DNA of 35,024 nucleotides from Deltaproteobacteria bacterium (GTDB taxonomy: Bacteria; Desulfobacterota; Desulfarculia; Adiutricales; JAFDHD01). Position numbers and translations under genes: made by a program. Position 1 is the first letter of the stretch; every line of letters starts with the position of its first letter. Positions 17,150-25,000 of the stretch are shown in pieces. The notes below the pieces were generated by a model. That model made no database searches and was not told the origin of the DNA. It saw nothing but the letters and a program-made list of their open reading frames with translations. The stretch spans positions 1 to 35,024 of the forward strand of contig JAFDHD010000036.1 in the NCBI GenBank assembly GCA_019308995.1, given 5' to 3'.

Positions 17150-18037
17150 CTAGACATCCAGACCGATTGAACCGGCGAATTCAAGCATTTCCCGTGCGGT
17201 TTTGGCCATGGCGTAATCAATCATATCTCCTTCATAAACAACAGCTGCTGTTCCTTTTTTCTCTGCCTCTTCCAAAGCCTTGATCAATCCCTTGTAAAAA
17301 GCGATTTCATCAGCGGTCGGAGAAAAGACCTTGTTAACCACCGGAACGTGTGTGGGATGAATGACCGTTTGGCCTCTAAACCCAAGCTGTCGGTTCAAAC
17401 GTGCATCACGCTCAAGCCCTTCCAAATCCTTGATATCCCACCAGGAGCTGATGGTGGGATACTGTATCCCTGCGGCCCGGGCATCAAGCACCGCTTTTGA
17501 TCGGAGATAGAGGGTTTCTTTGCCTTGCTTAGACCATATATAACCGACAGATCGGCTGGCATCACCGCCGGGACCGGCGGCCAGAGAAAGGCCCTGAATC
17601 CGCGGAAAGGAGATAGCTATATTGTAAGCGTTTCGCATCGCTTTAGCCGTTTCCAGGGCCAAGGCTGTTTTGATGCTCCCAATCTCAATATTGTTACGCC
17701 TCTCCAGATGAGTAAGCAATACATCCAGTTCTCTCATATCCTCAACAATCTCCACCTTGGGTAATGATACACTTTCCAGCTCTGGACACATCACACCCTC
17801 AAGATCATCAAGAGTCATGCCCGTGGCCAGGCCGTTGATCCTGACCGCACAGGCTTGCCCGGCTTGCTTTAAAAATTTCAGCGCCTCTTTAACCAGAGGC
17901 CGGGCTAATGTCTTTTCGTGATCCGGGACCGAATCCTCCAGGTCAAGGATAAGCGAGTCCGCGCCGTAATTAACCGCCTTTTCCATCCAGGCAGGCTTAT
18001 TACCAGGAACGAATAACGATGACCGCCTGAGTCTCAT
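17150..18037 (-). CDS. CitE-like C-C lyase (HpcH/HpaI aldolase family)
   Basis: TIM-barrel enzyme of the citrate-lyase-beta / malyl-CoA / citramalyl-CoA lyase group (295 aa), which cleaves or forms 3-hydroxy-acyl-CoA bonds. Signatures: RRSSLFVPGNKPAWMEKA at the start, ILDLEDSVP near 30-37, AVRINGL with Arg67, the acidic metal ligand Glu129 in ALALETA, and Asp159 in GPGGDASRSVG. LGFRGQTVIHPTHVPVVN lies near 220-240. The full set suggests an active lyase. AGGAGA 8 nt before the ATG. It is last in a minus unit behind the acyl-CoA dehydrogenase and hydratase, which would fit the final cleavage step. Malyl-, methylmalyl- or citramalyl-CoA are candidate substrates by family, not proven. Confidence 0.9.
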   Translation of the reverse strand: MRLRRSSLFVPGNKPAWMEKAVNYGADSLILDLEDSVPDHEKTLARPLVKEALKFLKQAGQACAVRINGLATGMTLDDLEGVMCPELESVSLPKVEIVEDMRELDVLLTHLERRNNIEIGSIKTALALETAKAMRNAYNIAISFPRIQGLSLAAGPGGDASRSVGYIWSKQGKETLYLRSKAVLDARAAGIQYPTISSWWDIKDLEGLERDARLNRQLGFRGQTVIHPTHVPVVNKVFSPTADEIAFYKGLIKALEEAEKKGTAAVVYEGDMIDYAMAKTAREMLEFAGSIGLDV

Positions 18038-18064
18038 GGTTCATTCTCCTATTTAAAATAAAAA

Positions 18065-19228
18065 TTAGGTTAAAGTTCTCGCGATAACCATCCGGTGCAC
18101 CTCTGAGGGCCCTTCACCGATTCGACGGGTCCGCAATTCGCGATACCAGCGTTCAAGCGGCAGCTCTTTGGCTAATCCCATCCCCCCATGTATCTGCATG
18201 GCTCGATCAACAACGTTCAGAGCTATTTCACTGGCCATAAGTTTGGCCATGGACGATTCGATCTGAAACGGTTTATTTTCAGCTCTTAATCGAGCCGCAT
18301 TATAAACGACCAATCTGGCAGCATGGACTTCCAGAGCAGAATCAGCCAGCATCCATTGGATAGCTTGCCTTTGTGAAAGCGGCTTGCCAAACGTTTCCCG
18401 GATCTTGGCGTATTCAGAGGCCATCTCCAGTGATCTTTGCGCAATGCCCACACATTGTGCCGCATATGGAATACGATTCTGAGTAAGCAGAGATTTCAAA
18501 AGCTCGAAACCATTACCACGCCCGCCCAGCACCTGCTCTTCTGGTACCAAGCAATCTTCAAAAATAAGCTCATATGGAGCCTCAGGCCGAATAACGGGAA
18601 TGGCATTGCCGATGTGGTAACCCGGGGTTCCCTTCTCTACAATAAAACAGGTGATTTCACCTCGCGTCCCAATAGGGCTGTCGTCGGTTCGAACGAAAAC
18701 CGTTACGAAATCGGCTTTTTTAGCATAAGAAATCCAAATCTTGGTGCCATTGATTACCCATCCCTTTGATGTCTTGACCGCACGGGTTCTAATGGCTCTG
18801 GCCGGATCTGATCCACCGGAAGGTTCCGTAATGGCAAAACAGCCGCGAATCTCACCCCAAACCCAAGGCAGGAGATATTTCTCTTTTTGCTTTTCAGTGC
18901 CTCCATACAGGAGAGGATTAATCTCACGGCCAAAGGCGCCGCCGCCGGCATTATACAATCCCTGCCGGTGCTGACTAAGCTGCTCCATAAAAACGGTGTT
19001 TGAAAAAAAATCCAGACCCGCACCCCCATATGCCTCAGGCACCGACGGCTGATACATCCCCATGGCCCGGGTCTTTTCCTGCAGGCGAGCCACATCTTCC
19101 TCAGGAAATTCTACAGCGTCCGGATCCAGGTTGTGTTCGACCGGGATAATCTCGTTTTTTACAAACTTCTGCACCGTCTCTGTGAGCAACTTAAGCTCGT
19201 CGGAAAACCCATAATCGTGCTCATGCAT
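18065..19228 (-). CDS. Acyl-CoA dehydrogenase
   Basis: FAD-dependent alpha,beta-dehydrogenase of acyl-CoA, passing electrons to electron-transfer flavoprotein. Standard domain order: N-terminal helices, a middle beta domain with CFAITEPSGGSDPA, and a C-terminal helical domain with QRQAIQWMLAD, MQIHGGMG and RRIGEGPSEVHRMVIART. The Glu in GEGPSE aligns with the catalytic base in the usual YEGT position. The start is set at 19228, where AGGAGG lies 8 nt upstream and MHEHDYGFSDELK begins as in the family (387 aa). The frame extends 36 codons further to 19336, but that extension is unlike the family. Substrate cannot be told from sequence; position suggests a dicarboxylyl- or branched acyl-CoA. 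Confidence 0.93.
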   Translation of the reverse strand: MHEHDYGFSDELKLLTETVQKFVKNEIIPVEHNLDPDAVEFPEEDVARLQEKTRAMGMYQPSVPEAYGGAGLDFFSNTVFMEQLSQHRQGLYNAGGGAFGREINPLLYGGTEKQKEKYLLPWVWGEIRGCFAITEPSGGSDPARAIRTRAVKTSKGWVINGTKIWISYAKKADFVTVFVRTDDSPIGTRGEITCFIVEKGTPGYHIGNAIPVIRPEAPYELIFEDCLVPEEQVLGGRGNGFELLKSLLTQNRIPYAAQCVGIAQRSLEMASEYAKIRETFGKPLSQRQAIQWMLADSALEVHAARLVVYNAARLRAENKPFQIESSMAKLMASEIALNVVDRAMQIHGGMGLAKELPLERWYRELRTRRIGEGPSEVHRMVIARTLT

Positions 19229-19353
19229 GATCAAAACCTCCTGTTTATGAACAATCGCGTCTATCTTTTCCAAGATACGAGTTGGGCGGCAGGATCGAAT
19301 GAGGCCCTCTGATGAATCAAGAAGGTGACCTGCCAATCAAGGAACAGATAAAA

Positions 19354-20127
19354 TCATCTGCCTTTATAATTAGGCTTTCTCTTTTCGGCAAACGCCCTCG
19401 GTCCTTCTTGAGCGTCTTCGGTGGTGCGGAGAAATGCCTGAAACGACTGTTCCAGCCGGAGACCTTGTTCTAGAGGCAGACTCTGGGATCTGATGGCCAA
19501 TTCTTTGATAGCACGGAGGGCCAAGGGTCCGCATTCACACAATCTCCTGGCATAATCCTGTGCCGCTGGCAGAAGATCTTTCATCGGAACGACCTTGTTG
19601 ATCAGACCGTAAGTCAGGGCCTCTTGAGAAGTCAGACGTCGGCCGAGCAACAACATTTCCATGGCAATGGGGAAAGGAAGGTTTCGTAAGGCCCTCTGGG
19701 TTCCCCCATTTCCTGGCAGGATACCTCTCTTCACCTCGGATATTTCAAATACGGCGTGTTCGGCCGCAATCCGGATATCGGTTGCAAACAGAAGCGTCAT
19801 GCCACCAGCCAGACAGTACCCGTTCACTGCGGCTATCACGGGCTTCCACACCTCCAGGCCCCGATTGAGCAGCATATCCTTCTGGGTCAGCCAAAAATCA
19901 GCCTTTTCCTGCTCTCGAGGTATGGCCGTTTTGAGATCCGCGCCCGCGGTGAATGCCTTCTCGCCCGCTCCGGTAATAATGGCAACCCAAACATCGGGGT
20001 CATCGCGAACGTTTATCCAAGCCTTTGAAAGCAGTTCATAGACCTCCGGGTCCATAGCGTTCATGGCTTCAGGCCGGTTGATGGTGATATACGCCACTTT
20101 ATCTTTCACTTCATAGATAAGTTTCAT
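19354..20127 (-). CDS. Enoyl-CoA hydratase/isomerase (crotonase) family protein
   Basis: Crotonase-fold CoA enzyme, 257 aa, first gene of the minus unit. Oxyanion-hole elements are present (AFTAGADLK near 59-67; CLAGGM near 105-110), as is ILPGNGGTQRALR (136-148). Of the two catalytic glutamates of classical hydratase (rat Glu144 and Glu164), only the second is kept (Glu131 in ISEVKRG). The first position is Thr111 (AGGMTL in place of GGCEL), exactly 20 residues earlier. The reaction may therefore be an isomerisation, a different hydration or another crotonase chemistry. ATG with an AGG site about 9 nt upstream and a promoter at 20144-20172. Confidence 0.92.
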   Translation of the reverse strand: MKLIYEVKDKVAYITINRPEAMNAMDPEVYELLSKAWINVRDDPDVWVAIITGAGEKAFTAGADLKTAIPREQEKADFWLTQKDMLLNRGLEVWKPVIAAVNGYCLAGGMTLLFATDIRIAAEHAVFEISEVKRGILPGNGGTQRALRNLPFPIAMEMLLLGRRLTSQEALTYGLINKVVPMKDLLPAAQDYARRLCECGPLALRAIKELAIRSQSLPLEQGLRLEQSFQAFLRTTEDAQEGPRAFAEKRKPNYKGR

Positions 20128-20456
20128 GATCGTCTAACCTCGCTTATAAATATTGACAATGCCGCGATTCAAATACAGTTATTAAAAACGGTTTAAAAAG
20201 GGATAAGGCCATGGAGATTCTAATGCTCTGGTCGGTGAGGGTCAGAGACATAATAAAGTGATAACGAGGAAAGTAATGGTAGAAAAAAACCTAGCCTGTA
20301 AAAACCTTGATATTTGCTCCAGTATAAGACACGTTTATATCAGGTAACATGATAAAATCAATATAAAAGACAATTTTTATTACGTTCGGTTCGCAAACCA
20401 ATTGTCATTCGTTAACTCAATGCTATTATGGATTACCCTTGGTAAATAAAAGTTAT
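20128..20456. other. Intergenic region between hydratase gene and regulator remnant
   Basis: It contains the minus-strand promoter (20144-20172). It also holds a 23-codon plus-strand frame (20276-20347) with GAGGA shortly upstream, too weak to call. The rest is AT-rich with no repeat or RNA structure that I recognise. Confidence 0.4.
20144..20172 (-). promoter_or_regulatory. Sigma-70-like promoter for the hydratase-dehydrogenase-lyase unit
   Basis: On the minus strand TTGAAT (20172-20167) and TTATAA (20149-20144) are separated by 17 nt. The -10 ends 16 nt before the ATG of the crotonase gene, so the leader is very short. This is the only good candidate for the three-gene minus unit. Confidence 0.55.
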
Positions 20457-20966
20457 TCAGCTTTTAACCTCCTCTGTTATAATTAGACTCAGATCAATAT
20501 TTTCCTCGCTTGATAAGGCATTAAACGTCGAGATCCCTTCAGTATACCATAATATGCGTTCATCCGGGTCAAAGCACCGCCATGCCAAGTGAAAAAGCGA
20601 TGTTCCCTCCGGAATATCAAGAAGCTCAGCCATCTCAGCATCGCAGACCCAGGGGCGGATTGTCTGGTGAATGCTTATCGTCTTACTAATATCCAGGCGG
20701 CCTATGACCTGAATGACGGGCTTATACAAGAGTTGTTCGAGGTCTATACGATCAACTAGCCAGGCGGGCAGGAAAGTATCGCTAATGCGTTTGTTCCTCA
20801 GATTCTTTGTATCCTGCCTCATCCTTTGCAGTTTGTATATGCGTCCCTGCCGAAAAGCCTCCGGCTGGTTTGAAAACAAGGCCCTGACTCGACGGGGTGC
20901 TTCGATCCACCCGTCAGAAAAAGGAAGTTGGTTGATACCACAATATCTGGATCTATTAAGTCCGAT
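20457..20966 (-). pseudogene. GntR/HutC-family regulator remnant: UTRA ligand domain only
   Basis: The frame is open from 20966 (after a TAG at 20969-20967) to the stop at 20457 and encodes a near-complete UTRA domain. It includes RRVRALFSNQPEAF, IYKLQRMRQD, DTFLPAWLV, a LLYKPVIQVIGR stretch and LLDIPEGTSLFHLAWRCF. UTRA is the effector-binding half of HutC-type repressors. The N-terminal winged-helix DNA-binding half (about 70 aa) is absent in all frames that I followed upstream. Translation could only begin at a TTG (20879) or an internal ATG, cutting into UTRA. I judge it a decayed regulator, probably once of the flanking genes. A rare stand-alone UTRA protein is the alternative. Confidence 0.65.
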
Positions 20967-21038
20967 CTATTTGATGAACTCTTCCGCTTGCACACCAGCC
21001 TAATTTTTCCATACTCCTTTTTGAAAAATAAAGATTTC

Positions 21039-21067
21039 TTGTCACTCTCTTGCACTAGTAGTAAGAT
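21039..21067 (+). promoter_or_regulatory. Sigma-70-like promoter for the phosphodiesterase gene
   Basis: TTGTCA (21039-21044) and TAAGAT (21062-21067) are 17 nt apart, ending 45 nt before the gene start. A partly symmetric sequence centred on ACTAGT lies between the boxes (about 21050-21065) and could be an operator, but the symmetry is imperfect. Confidence 0.5.
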
Positions 21068-21112
21068 AAAAAAGCGAAATTCAACTATTATAGCTAAGGA
21101 GGTTATGCCCAA

Positions 21113-23152
21113 ATGAGTAACAGAAAAAAAGCCATGCTTATCGGTGTTGACGCAGTAATCTACCCGATGGTGCTCAGGTTCATTGAACAAGGACATCTGC
21201 CCAACCTGAAACGCCTTATCAATGAGGGCGCTGGCAGCGAGGCTGCTTGTTGCCTACCGCCATACACTCCAACTAACTGGGCTACCCTTTCCACCGGCTC
21301 GTGGCCGGATACCCACGGCGCCGGGAATTGGGTTGACTACAAGGTGAGCGACCTTCCGGGAGGCCCTGCCATGTCCACCTTTGATTCCCGCACCATCACT
21401 GCTGAGACGATCTGGGAGGCAGCGGAGCGCGCGGGACTGAAGAGCCTCTGTGCAGCCTACCCTTCGGCCTTCCCCAGGCGTACCAAAAATGGCTATGTCA
21501 TTGCCCCCCTGCACCGCGGGCTGGTGACGATGCTCATGATTCGAGGCAACGAGTACGCCACAGCCCCCTCTATGCGTGGCGGGGTGAAGATTGAGCTTCA
21601 ACCGGCTCAGGACTGGCGCGGAGCGCCTGAAGGTTCACTGGAGGCGGTCCTGGTGGTGCAGGAGACCCCTGGCACAGAGAGTGTTGTGTCTCGTGTGGGC
21701 GCGACAGAAGATGGAGCTGACTTCCAGGGCGAGGCTGTCGCCCCTGATGCAGCGGCGCCTGCGGCCCAGGGCGTCCAGTTTGACCTGCTGCTTATCAACT
21801 CCAAAGGACAGGGCTATGACCGAGTTCTTTTGTGTGAGAACAAGGATGCTGAAAACCCCGTGGCTGAACTCAAGCAGGGCGAATGGACTCCTTGGATATT
21901 TCGTGAATACAATACCGCTCAACGTGAAGGTCGGATGGCAGGGTTGCTGACAGTGGCCTTTTCCAAAACTAAGGTGGACCTTGAGGGTAAACGGGAAGGC
22001 TCCACGCGGTTTAAACTGCTTCACCTTTCCCCTGATGGCAAAGACGTTCGCCTGGTTCGTTCCGAAGTCTATCCCACCACAAATTTCACCGACCCCGCCT
22101 CGCTAAGTGAAGAACTCATCCGCGAAGTGGGGCCTTACTTTGAGCACTCGGTAGGCCGTCTCACTGAAGATGTGATTGAAAGAGACAAGGAGATACTGGA
22201 CACCATACTCGATGATATGCGTTATCAAGCATTATGGCACTCTAAGGCGGCCAAATACGTGATGGAACACTATGGTTGGGACATCTATTACCTCCACTGG
22301 CACTGGCCCGATACCGTAGCCCATGAGACAATGCGCGTCATTGAGCCTGAAGGGCCGGGTTACGACCCTGCCAGGGCGCCTGCTTATATGGATGTCATCC
22401 GGCGTTCCTACCAGATAATGGATGAGATGGTGGGCGGTTTCATGGAATTGGCCGACAAGGATACCTACATCGTGGTAGTAGCCGATCATGGCTGCACCCC
22501 CGATTACCGGGTGGCCGATGTATTTCGCCTGCTGGCCCAGAAGGGTCTCAGTGTCTTTAGCGGTGACTCTTTTGCTGTCAGCGCTCTTGACCTCTCAAGG
22601 TCGCGAGCATACCGCAACGGCGCCTGCCAGATAACGGTCAACCTTAAGGGGCGGAATCCTCATGGTATTGTTGAGCCTGAGGATTATGAGAAGGTTCAGG
22701 AGGAGATTATTGACGCCCTCCAGACGTGGCGTGACCCTGATAATGGCAAGCTGATCATCTGCTTTGCCTTTAAAAAAAGAGATGCTCAACTTTTCGGTTA
22801 TTGGGGTGAAAGAACAGGCGATGTGATATACCTCTTCAACCATGGCTATTGGTGGGGGGATCCAACTATTGCACCTATTTTCGCTGCAAATCCCGGTGCT
22901 ACCGTGGTTGACGCCCCGCCTCTTTCAGCCCATCATGGGCCCAACCTTCCTACCGACAGGACCAGCATGACCTCAAATCTGGCCACCTTCATTATCAGGG
23001 GGCCTGGTATCAAGGCTGGCTATTCACGCGACCCGGAGCGACGAGGCTTTGTGCGACTGATGGATGTGGTACCGACCCTGAGTCACCTCCTGGGTTTCCA
23101 GCCGCCTCAGGAGTGTGAGGGAACGGTGCTTTGGGATCACTTTGAGGACTAG
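21113..23152 (+). CDS. Alkaline-phosphatase-superfamily phosphodiesterase/nucleotide pyrophosphatase-like protein
   Basis: 679-aa metal-dependent hydrolase of the type I phosphodiesterase (PF01663) group. Two-zinc-site residues are visible: MLIGVDA (Asp near 10), PPYTPTNWATLSTGSWP with the nucleophile Thr near 50, HWHWPDTVAHE near 390 (Asp and His), VVVADHGC near 460 (Asp-His) and the late AHHGPN His near 610. A 150-residue insertion of beta character (about 150-310) separates the nucleophile from the later ligands and may set substrate range. No signal peptide, so probably cytoplasmic. AAGGAGG 10 nt before the ATG. It is divergent from the headless regulator. GC-rich codon use compared with its AT-rich flanks may indicate transfer. 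Natural substrate unknown. Confidence 0.88.
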   Translation: MSNRKKAMLIGVDAVIYPMVLRFIEQGHLPNLKRLINEGAGSEAACCLPPYTPTNWATLSTGSWPDTHGAGNWVDYKVSDLPGGPAMSTFDSRTITAETIWEAAERAGLKSLCAAYPSAFPRRTKNGYVIAPLHRGLVTMLMIRGNEYATAPSMRGGVKIELQPAQDWRGAPEGSLEAVLVVQETPGTESVVSRVGATEDGADFQGEAVAPDAAAPAAQGVQFDLLLINSKGQGYDRVLLCENKDAENPVAELKQGEWTPWIFREYNTAQREGRMAGLLTVAFSKTKVDLEGKREGSTRFKLLHLSPDGKDVRLVRSEVYPTTNFTDPASLSEELIREVGPYFEHSVGRLTEDVIERDKEILDTILDDMRYQALWHSKAAKYVMEHYGWDIYYLHWHWPDTVAHETMRVIEPEGPGYDPARAPAYMDVIRRSYQIMDEMVGGFMELADKDTYIVVVADHGCTPDYRVADVFRLLAQKGLSVFSGDSFAVSALDLSRSRAYRNGACQITVNLKGRNPHGIVEPEDYEKVQEEIIDALQTWRDPDNGKLIICFAFKKRDAQLFGYWGERTGDVIYLFNHGYWWGDPTIAPIFAANPGATVVDAPPLSAHHGPNLPTDRTSMTSNLATFIIRGPGIKAGYSRDPERRGFVRLMDVVPTLSHLLGFQPPQECEGTVLWDHFED

Positions 23153-23230
23153 AGGCATTGGGCTGGTAGAAGTATCGTCAAAATGGAGCATGAAGATATT
23201 ATATCAAGCTGCGATCAAACATTTGCTAAT

Positions 23231-23335
23231 GAATCGTCATTGTGAGCGCCCGGCCTTCCGGCAGAAGCCGCAGGGTTATTTGGCAAAGAAACTGTTTTCA
23301 AGCTTTGGAAGAGGGCGGGGATAAACCCCGCCCCT
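23231..23335. repeat. Intergenic palindromic repeats (CGTCATTG-type and GGGCGGGG hairpin)
   Basis: Two motif types common between genes in many bacteria occur side by side. CGTCATTGTGAGCGCC begins near 23234 and is followed by a CCGGCCTTCCGG-like partial palindrome. GGGCGGGG (23313-23320) pairs with CCCCGCCC (23326-23333) across ATAAA. They look like eroded REP/MITE-like elements. No flanking coding sequence is disrupted. Confidence 0.45.
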
Positions 23336-23360
23336 ACCTCTAAAACTTTAAATCGGTATT

Positions 23361-23400
23361 GTTAGGGGCTCCAAAGAGCCCCTAACCCCTTAAAATTTTT
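23361..23400 (+). terminator. Strong hairpin between the phosphodiesterase gene and tRNA-Leu
   Basis: GTTAGGGGCTC (23361-23371) pairs perfectly with GAGCCCCTAAC (23376-23386) around a CAAA loop, an 11-bp stem. On the plus strand TTTTT follows after about 9 nt (23396-23400), making a plausible but not ideal terminator for the phosphodiesterase gene. It also sits just past the 3' end of tRNA-Leu on the minus strand. Confidence 0.55.
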
Positions 23401-23487
23401 GGTGCCGGAGGTCGGAATCGAACCGACATGGAGGCAAGCTCCGGGGGATTTTGAGTCCCCTGCGTCTACCAGTTTCACCACTCCGGC
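23400..23487 (-). tRNA. tRNA-Leu (anticodon CAA)
   Basis: Class II tRNA of 88 nt with encoded CCA. Acceptor GCCGGAG pairs with CTCCGGC (discriminator A). The anticodon stem GGGGA/TCCCC closes the loop CTCAAAA, giving CAA. A long variable arm (GGAGCTTGCCTCC region) and T-loop GGTTCGATTCC are present. A clean promoter lies just upstream. Confidence 0.96.
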
Positions 23488-23924
23488 ACATCAAATCTAT
23501 AATATTTTTCTCATAACATTGTCAACTGATTTGTCCCCGTTTCCCAGGGTGACTCTAATACATGGACTGCATGACCAGGTTGTACTTCAACCTTTTTCAT
23601 GTATAAAAATGGTAAGTTCCAGAATCAGGCAACAAAGGCTCTTATCAGGGACTTGTCATGGGAATCTGGAATAGTTGATAAAAAGGGCCATTGATACAGC
23701 CCCTTGATGTCATTATATTTCTTGTTATCTGATACCCTATCTTTCTATTTATTAATAACACCTTAGCTGCGGCTGAATTATACCTTCTTGTACCCTGGTC
23801 TATATTGTTCATTAATATTATAGTAGCAAAATGGCAGTATTGTCTATTGCATAATTTCGGTTGTCCAGTTTCCAGGGATAGGCTTAGATTGGAGCTTACT
23901 TTTACTGAAGATGGAGTATTAAAA
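23488..23924. other. Intergenic region between tRNA-Leu and the GMP-synthase gene
   Basis: It contains the tRNA-Leu promoter at its left end. The remainder, to the stop of the GMP-synthase gene, is AT-rich and without recognised genes. No clear terminator for the leftward GMP-synthase gene is visible. The open frame running in from the tRNA antisense strand is spurious. Confidence 0.45.
23497..23525 (-). promoter_or_regulatory. Promoter of tRNA-Leu
   Basis: On the minus strand TTGACA (23525-23520) and TTATAG (23502-23497) are spaced by 17 nt, and the -10 lies 9 nt before the mature tRNA 5' end. Confidence 0.7.
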
Positions 23925-24890
23925 CTAGATTGCCTCCATGGTGGATGGCGGTTTTGAAGTAATATTGTACGTCACACAGACCACACCAGGGACTTCGTCT
24001 GGAATGCGCTCGCCCAGACGCAACAATGTCTCAAACGGTATTTCCATGGGCGCTGCCGTACGGGCGTCCACGCTCTTCCAGCTTCTGACTTGTATCACCT
24101 TCCCAAATTCTCTTTTACCGTTGCGCATGCCAGTTACACGATCATCGTGCAAGATCGCCATATTCTGGAAAGCATTAAATGAGTCAAGCTCCTCCTCCAT
24201 AATAACAGTCGCCTGGCGCACGAGTTCAATCTTTTCAGGCGTCACGGCCCCAATGATTCTAGCCGCCAGCGCCGGTCCAGGGAAAGGGGGTCTATTATAA
24301 ATTTTCTCAGGAAGACCGAGGGTTTCAGCGACTATTCTCACCCCGTCTTTGCGAAGTTGTAACAGGGGTTCGATGATTTTGTAGCCAAACTCTTGTTGAG
24401 GATCAATACCCAACTGCGCAAAGACATTATGCTGCCTTTTGATGCCTGCGACTGTTTCGTCTATATCCGTAAGAATCGTCCCTTGAAAAAGGTATTTCGC
24501 ACCACTCTCTTTTACCAACCGGCCAAAAATCTTCCGGTAAAAAGTCTGAGTAATGGCTTCCCTTTTCTCTTCTGGATCGGTGATTCCAGCCAAGGCGGCG
24601 AAAAACTCCTCCTTCGCCTCAATGAGCTCGACAGGTACTCCGAGGTTCGCAAAGATAGAAACAATTTTTTGAGGTTCGTCTTTCCGCATCAAGCCATTAT
24701 CAATAAAATACGTTATAAGTTTTGCCCCCAAGGCCCTGTGCGCCAGTATGGTCGCCGCCGAAGAGTCAACTCCCCCAGACAGGGCGTTGATGGCAGTATC
24801 ACCTGCAACTGTGTCTGATATTTCTTTTACCTTGTCTTTGATAAATCGCTCCGCATCCAACTCCTGGGGTTTTATTTCTTTGATTGCCAT
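23925..24890 (-). CDS. GMP synthase ATP-pyrophosphatase-type protein without glutaminase domain
   Basis: 321-aa protein that matches the C-terminal two-thirds of bacterial GuaA. It has the PP-loop ALSGGVDSS (near 38-46), YFIDNGLMRKDE, QGTILTDI, and RPPFPGPALAARIIG near 200-215. It ends KPPSTMEAI, against KPPATIEWE in E. coli. The class I amidotransferase domain is absent, so it would use free ammonia or a separate glutaminase subunit, as in archaeal two-subunit enzymes. It differs from typical GuaA at IKRQHNV (usually IKSHHNV) and LRKDGVR (usually LFKDEVR), hinting at a divergent paralogue. AAGGAGG directly before the ATG. It lies near purM/purN but separate from them. GMP synthesis is likely, not certain. 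Confidence 0.85.
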   Translation of the reverse strand: MAIKEIKPQELDAERFIKDKVKEISDTVAGDTAINALSGGVDSSAATILAHRALGAKLITYFIDNGLMRKDEPQKIVSIFANLGVPVELIEAKEEFFAALAGITDPEEKREAITQTFYRKIFGRLVKESGAKYLFQGTILTDIDETVAGIKRQHNVFAQLGIDPQQEFGYKIIEPLLQLRKDGVRIVAETLGLPEKIYNRPPFPGPALAARIIGAVTPEKIELVRQATVIMEEELDSFNAFQNMAILHDDRVTGMRNGKREFGKVIQVRSWKSVDARTAAPMEIPFETLLRLGERIPDEVPGVVCVTYNITSKPPSTMEAI

Positions 24891-25000
24891 GGTCTTCCTC
24901 CTTCATGACGTCTCTTTTTCAATCTGCCGAAGATATAATTTATTGAATAGGAATCATGTATTCATTGATTTCCACAATACATTGATATAAATAGCTTTTT

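Noticed and set aside
19229-19336. 36-residue N-terminal extension of the acyl-CoA dehydrogenase frame
   Set aside because: Sequence is unlike the family. A strong AGGAGG lies 8 nt before the internal ATG at 19228, which was taken as the start.
20276-20347. 23-codon plus-strand frame with GAGGA upstream, between crotonase gene and regulator remnant
   Set aside because: Very short, with no membrane or domain character and no promoter. The binding-site match could be chance.
23399-23674. 91-codon plus-strand frame beginning VPEVGIEPTW
   Set aside because: Its N-terminal third is the antisense of tRNA-Leu. This is a well-known spurious protein produced by reading across tRNA genes, and no ribosome binding site precedes it.
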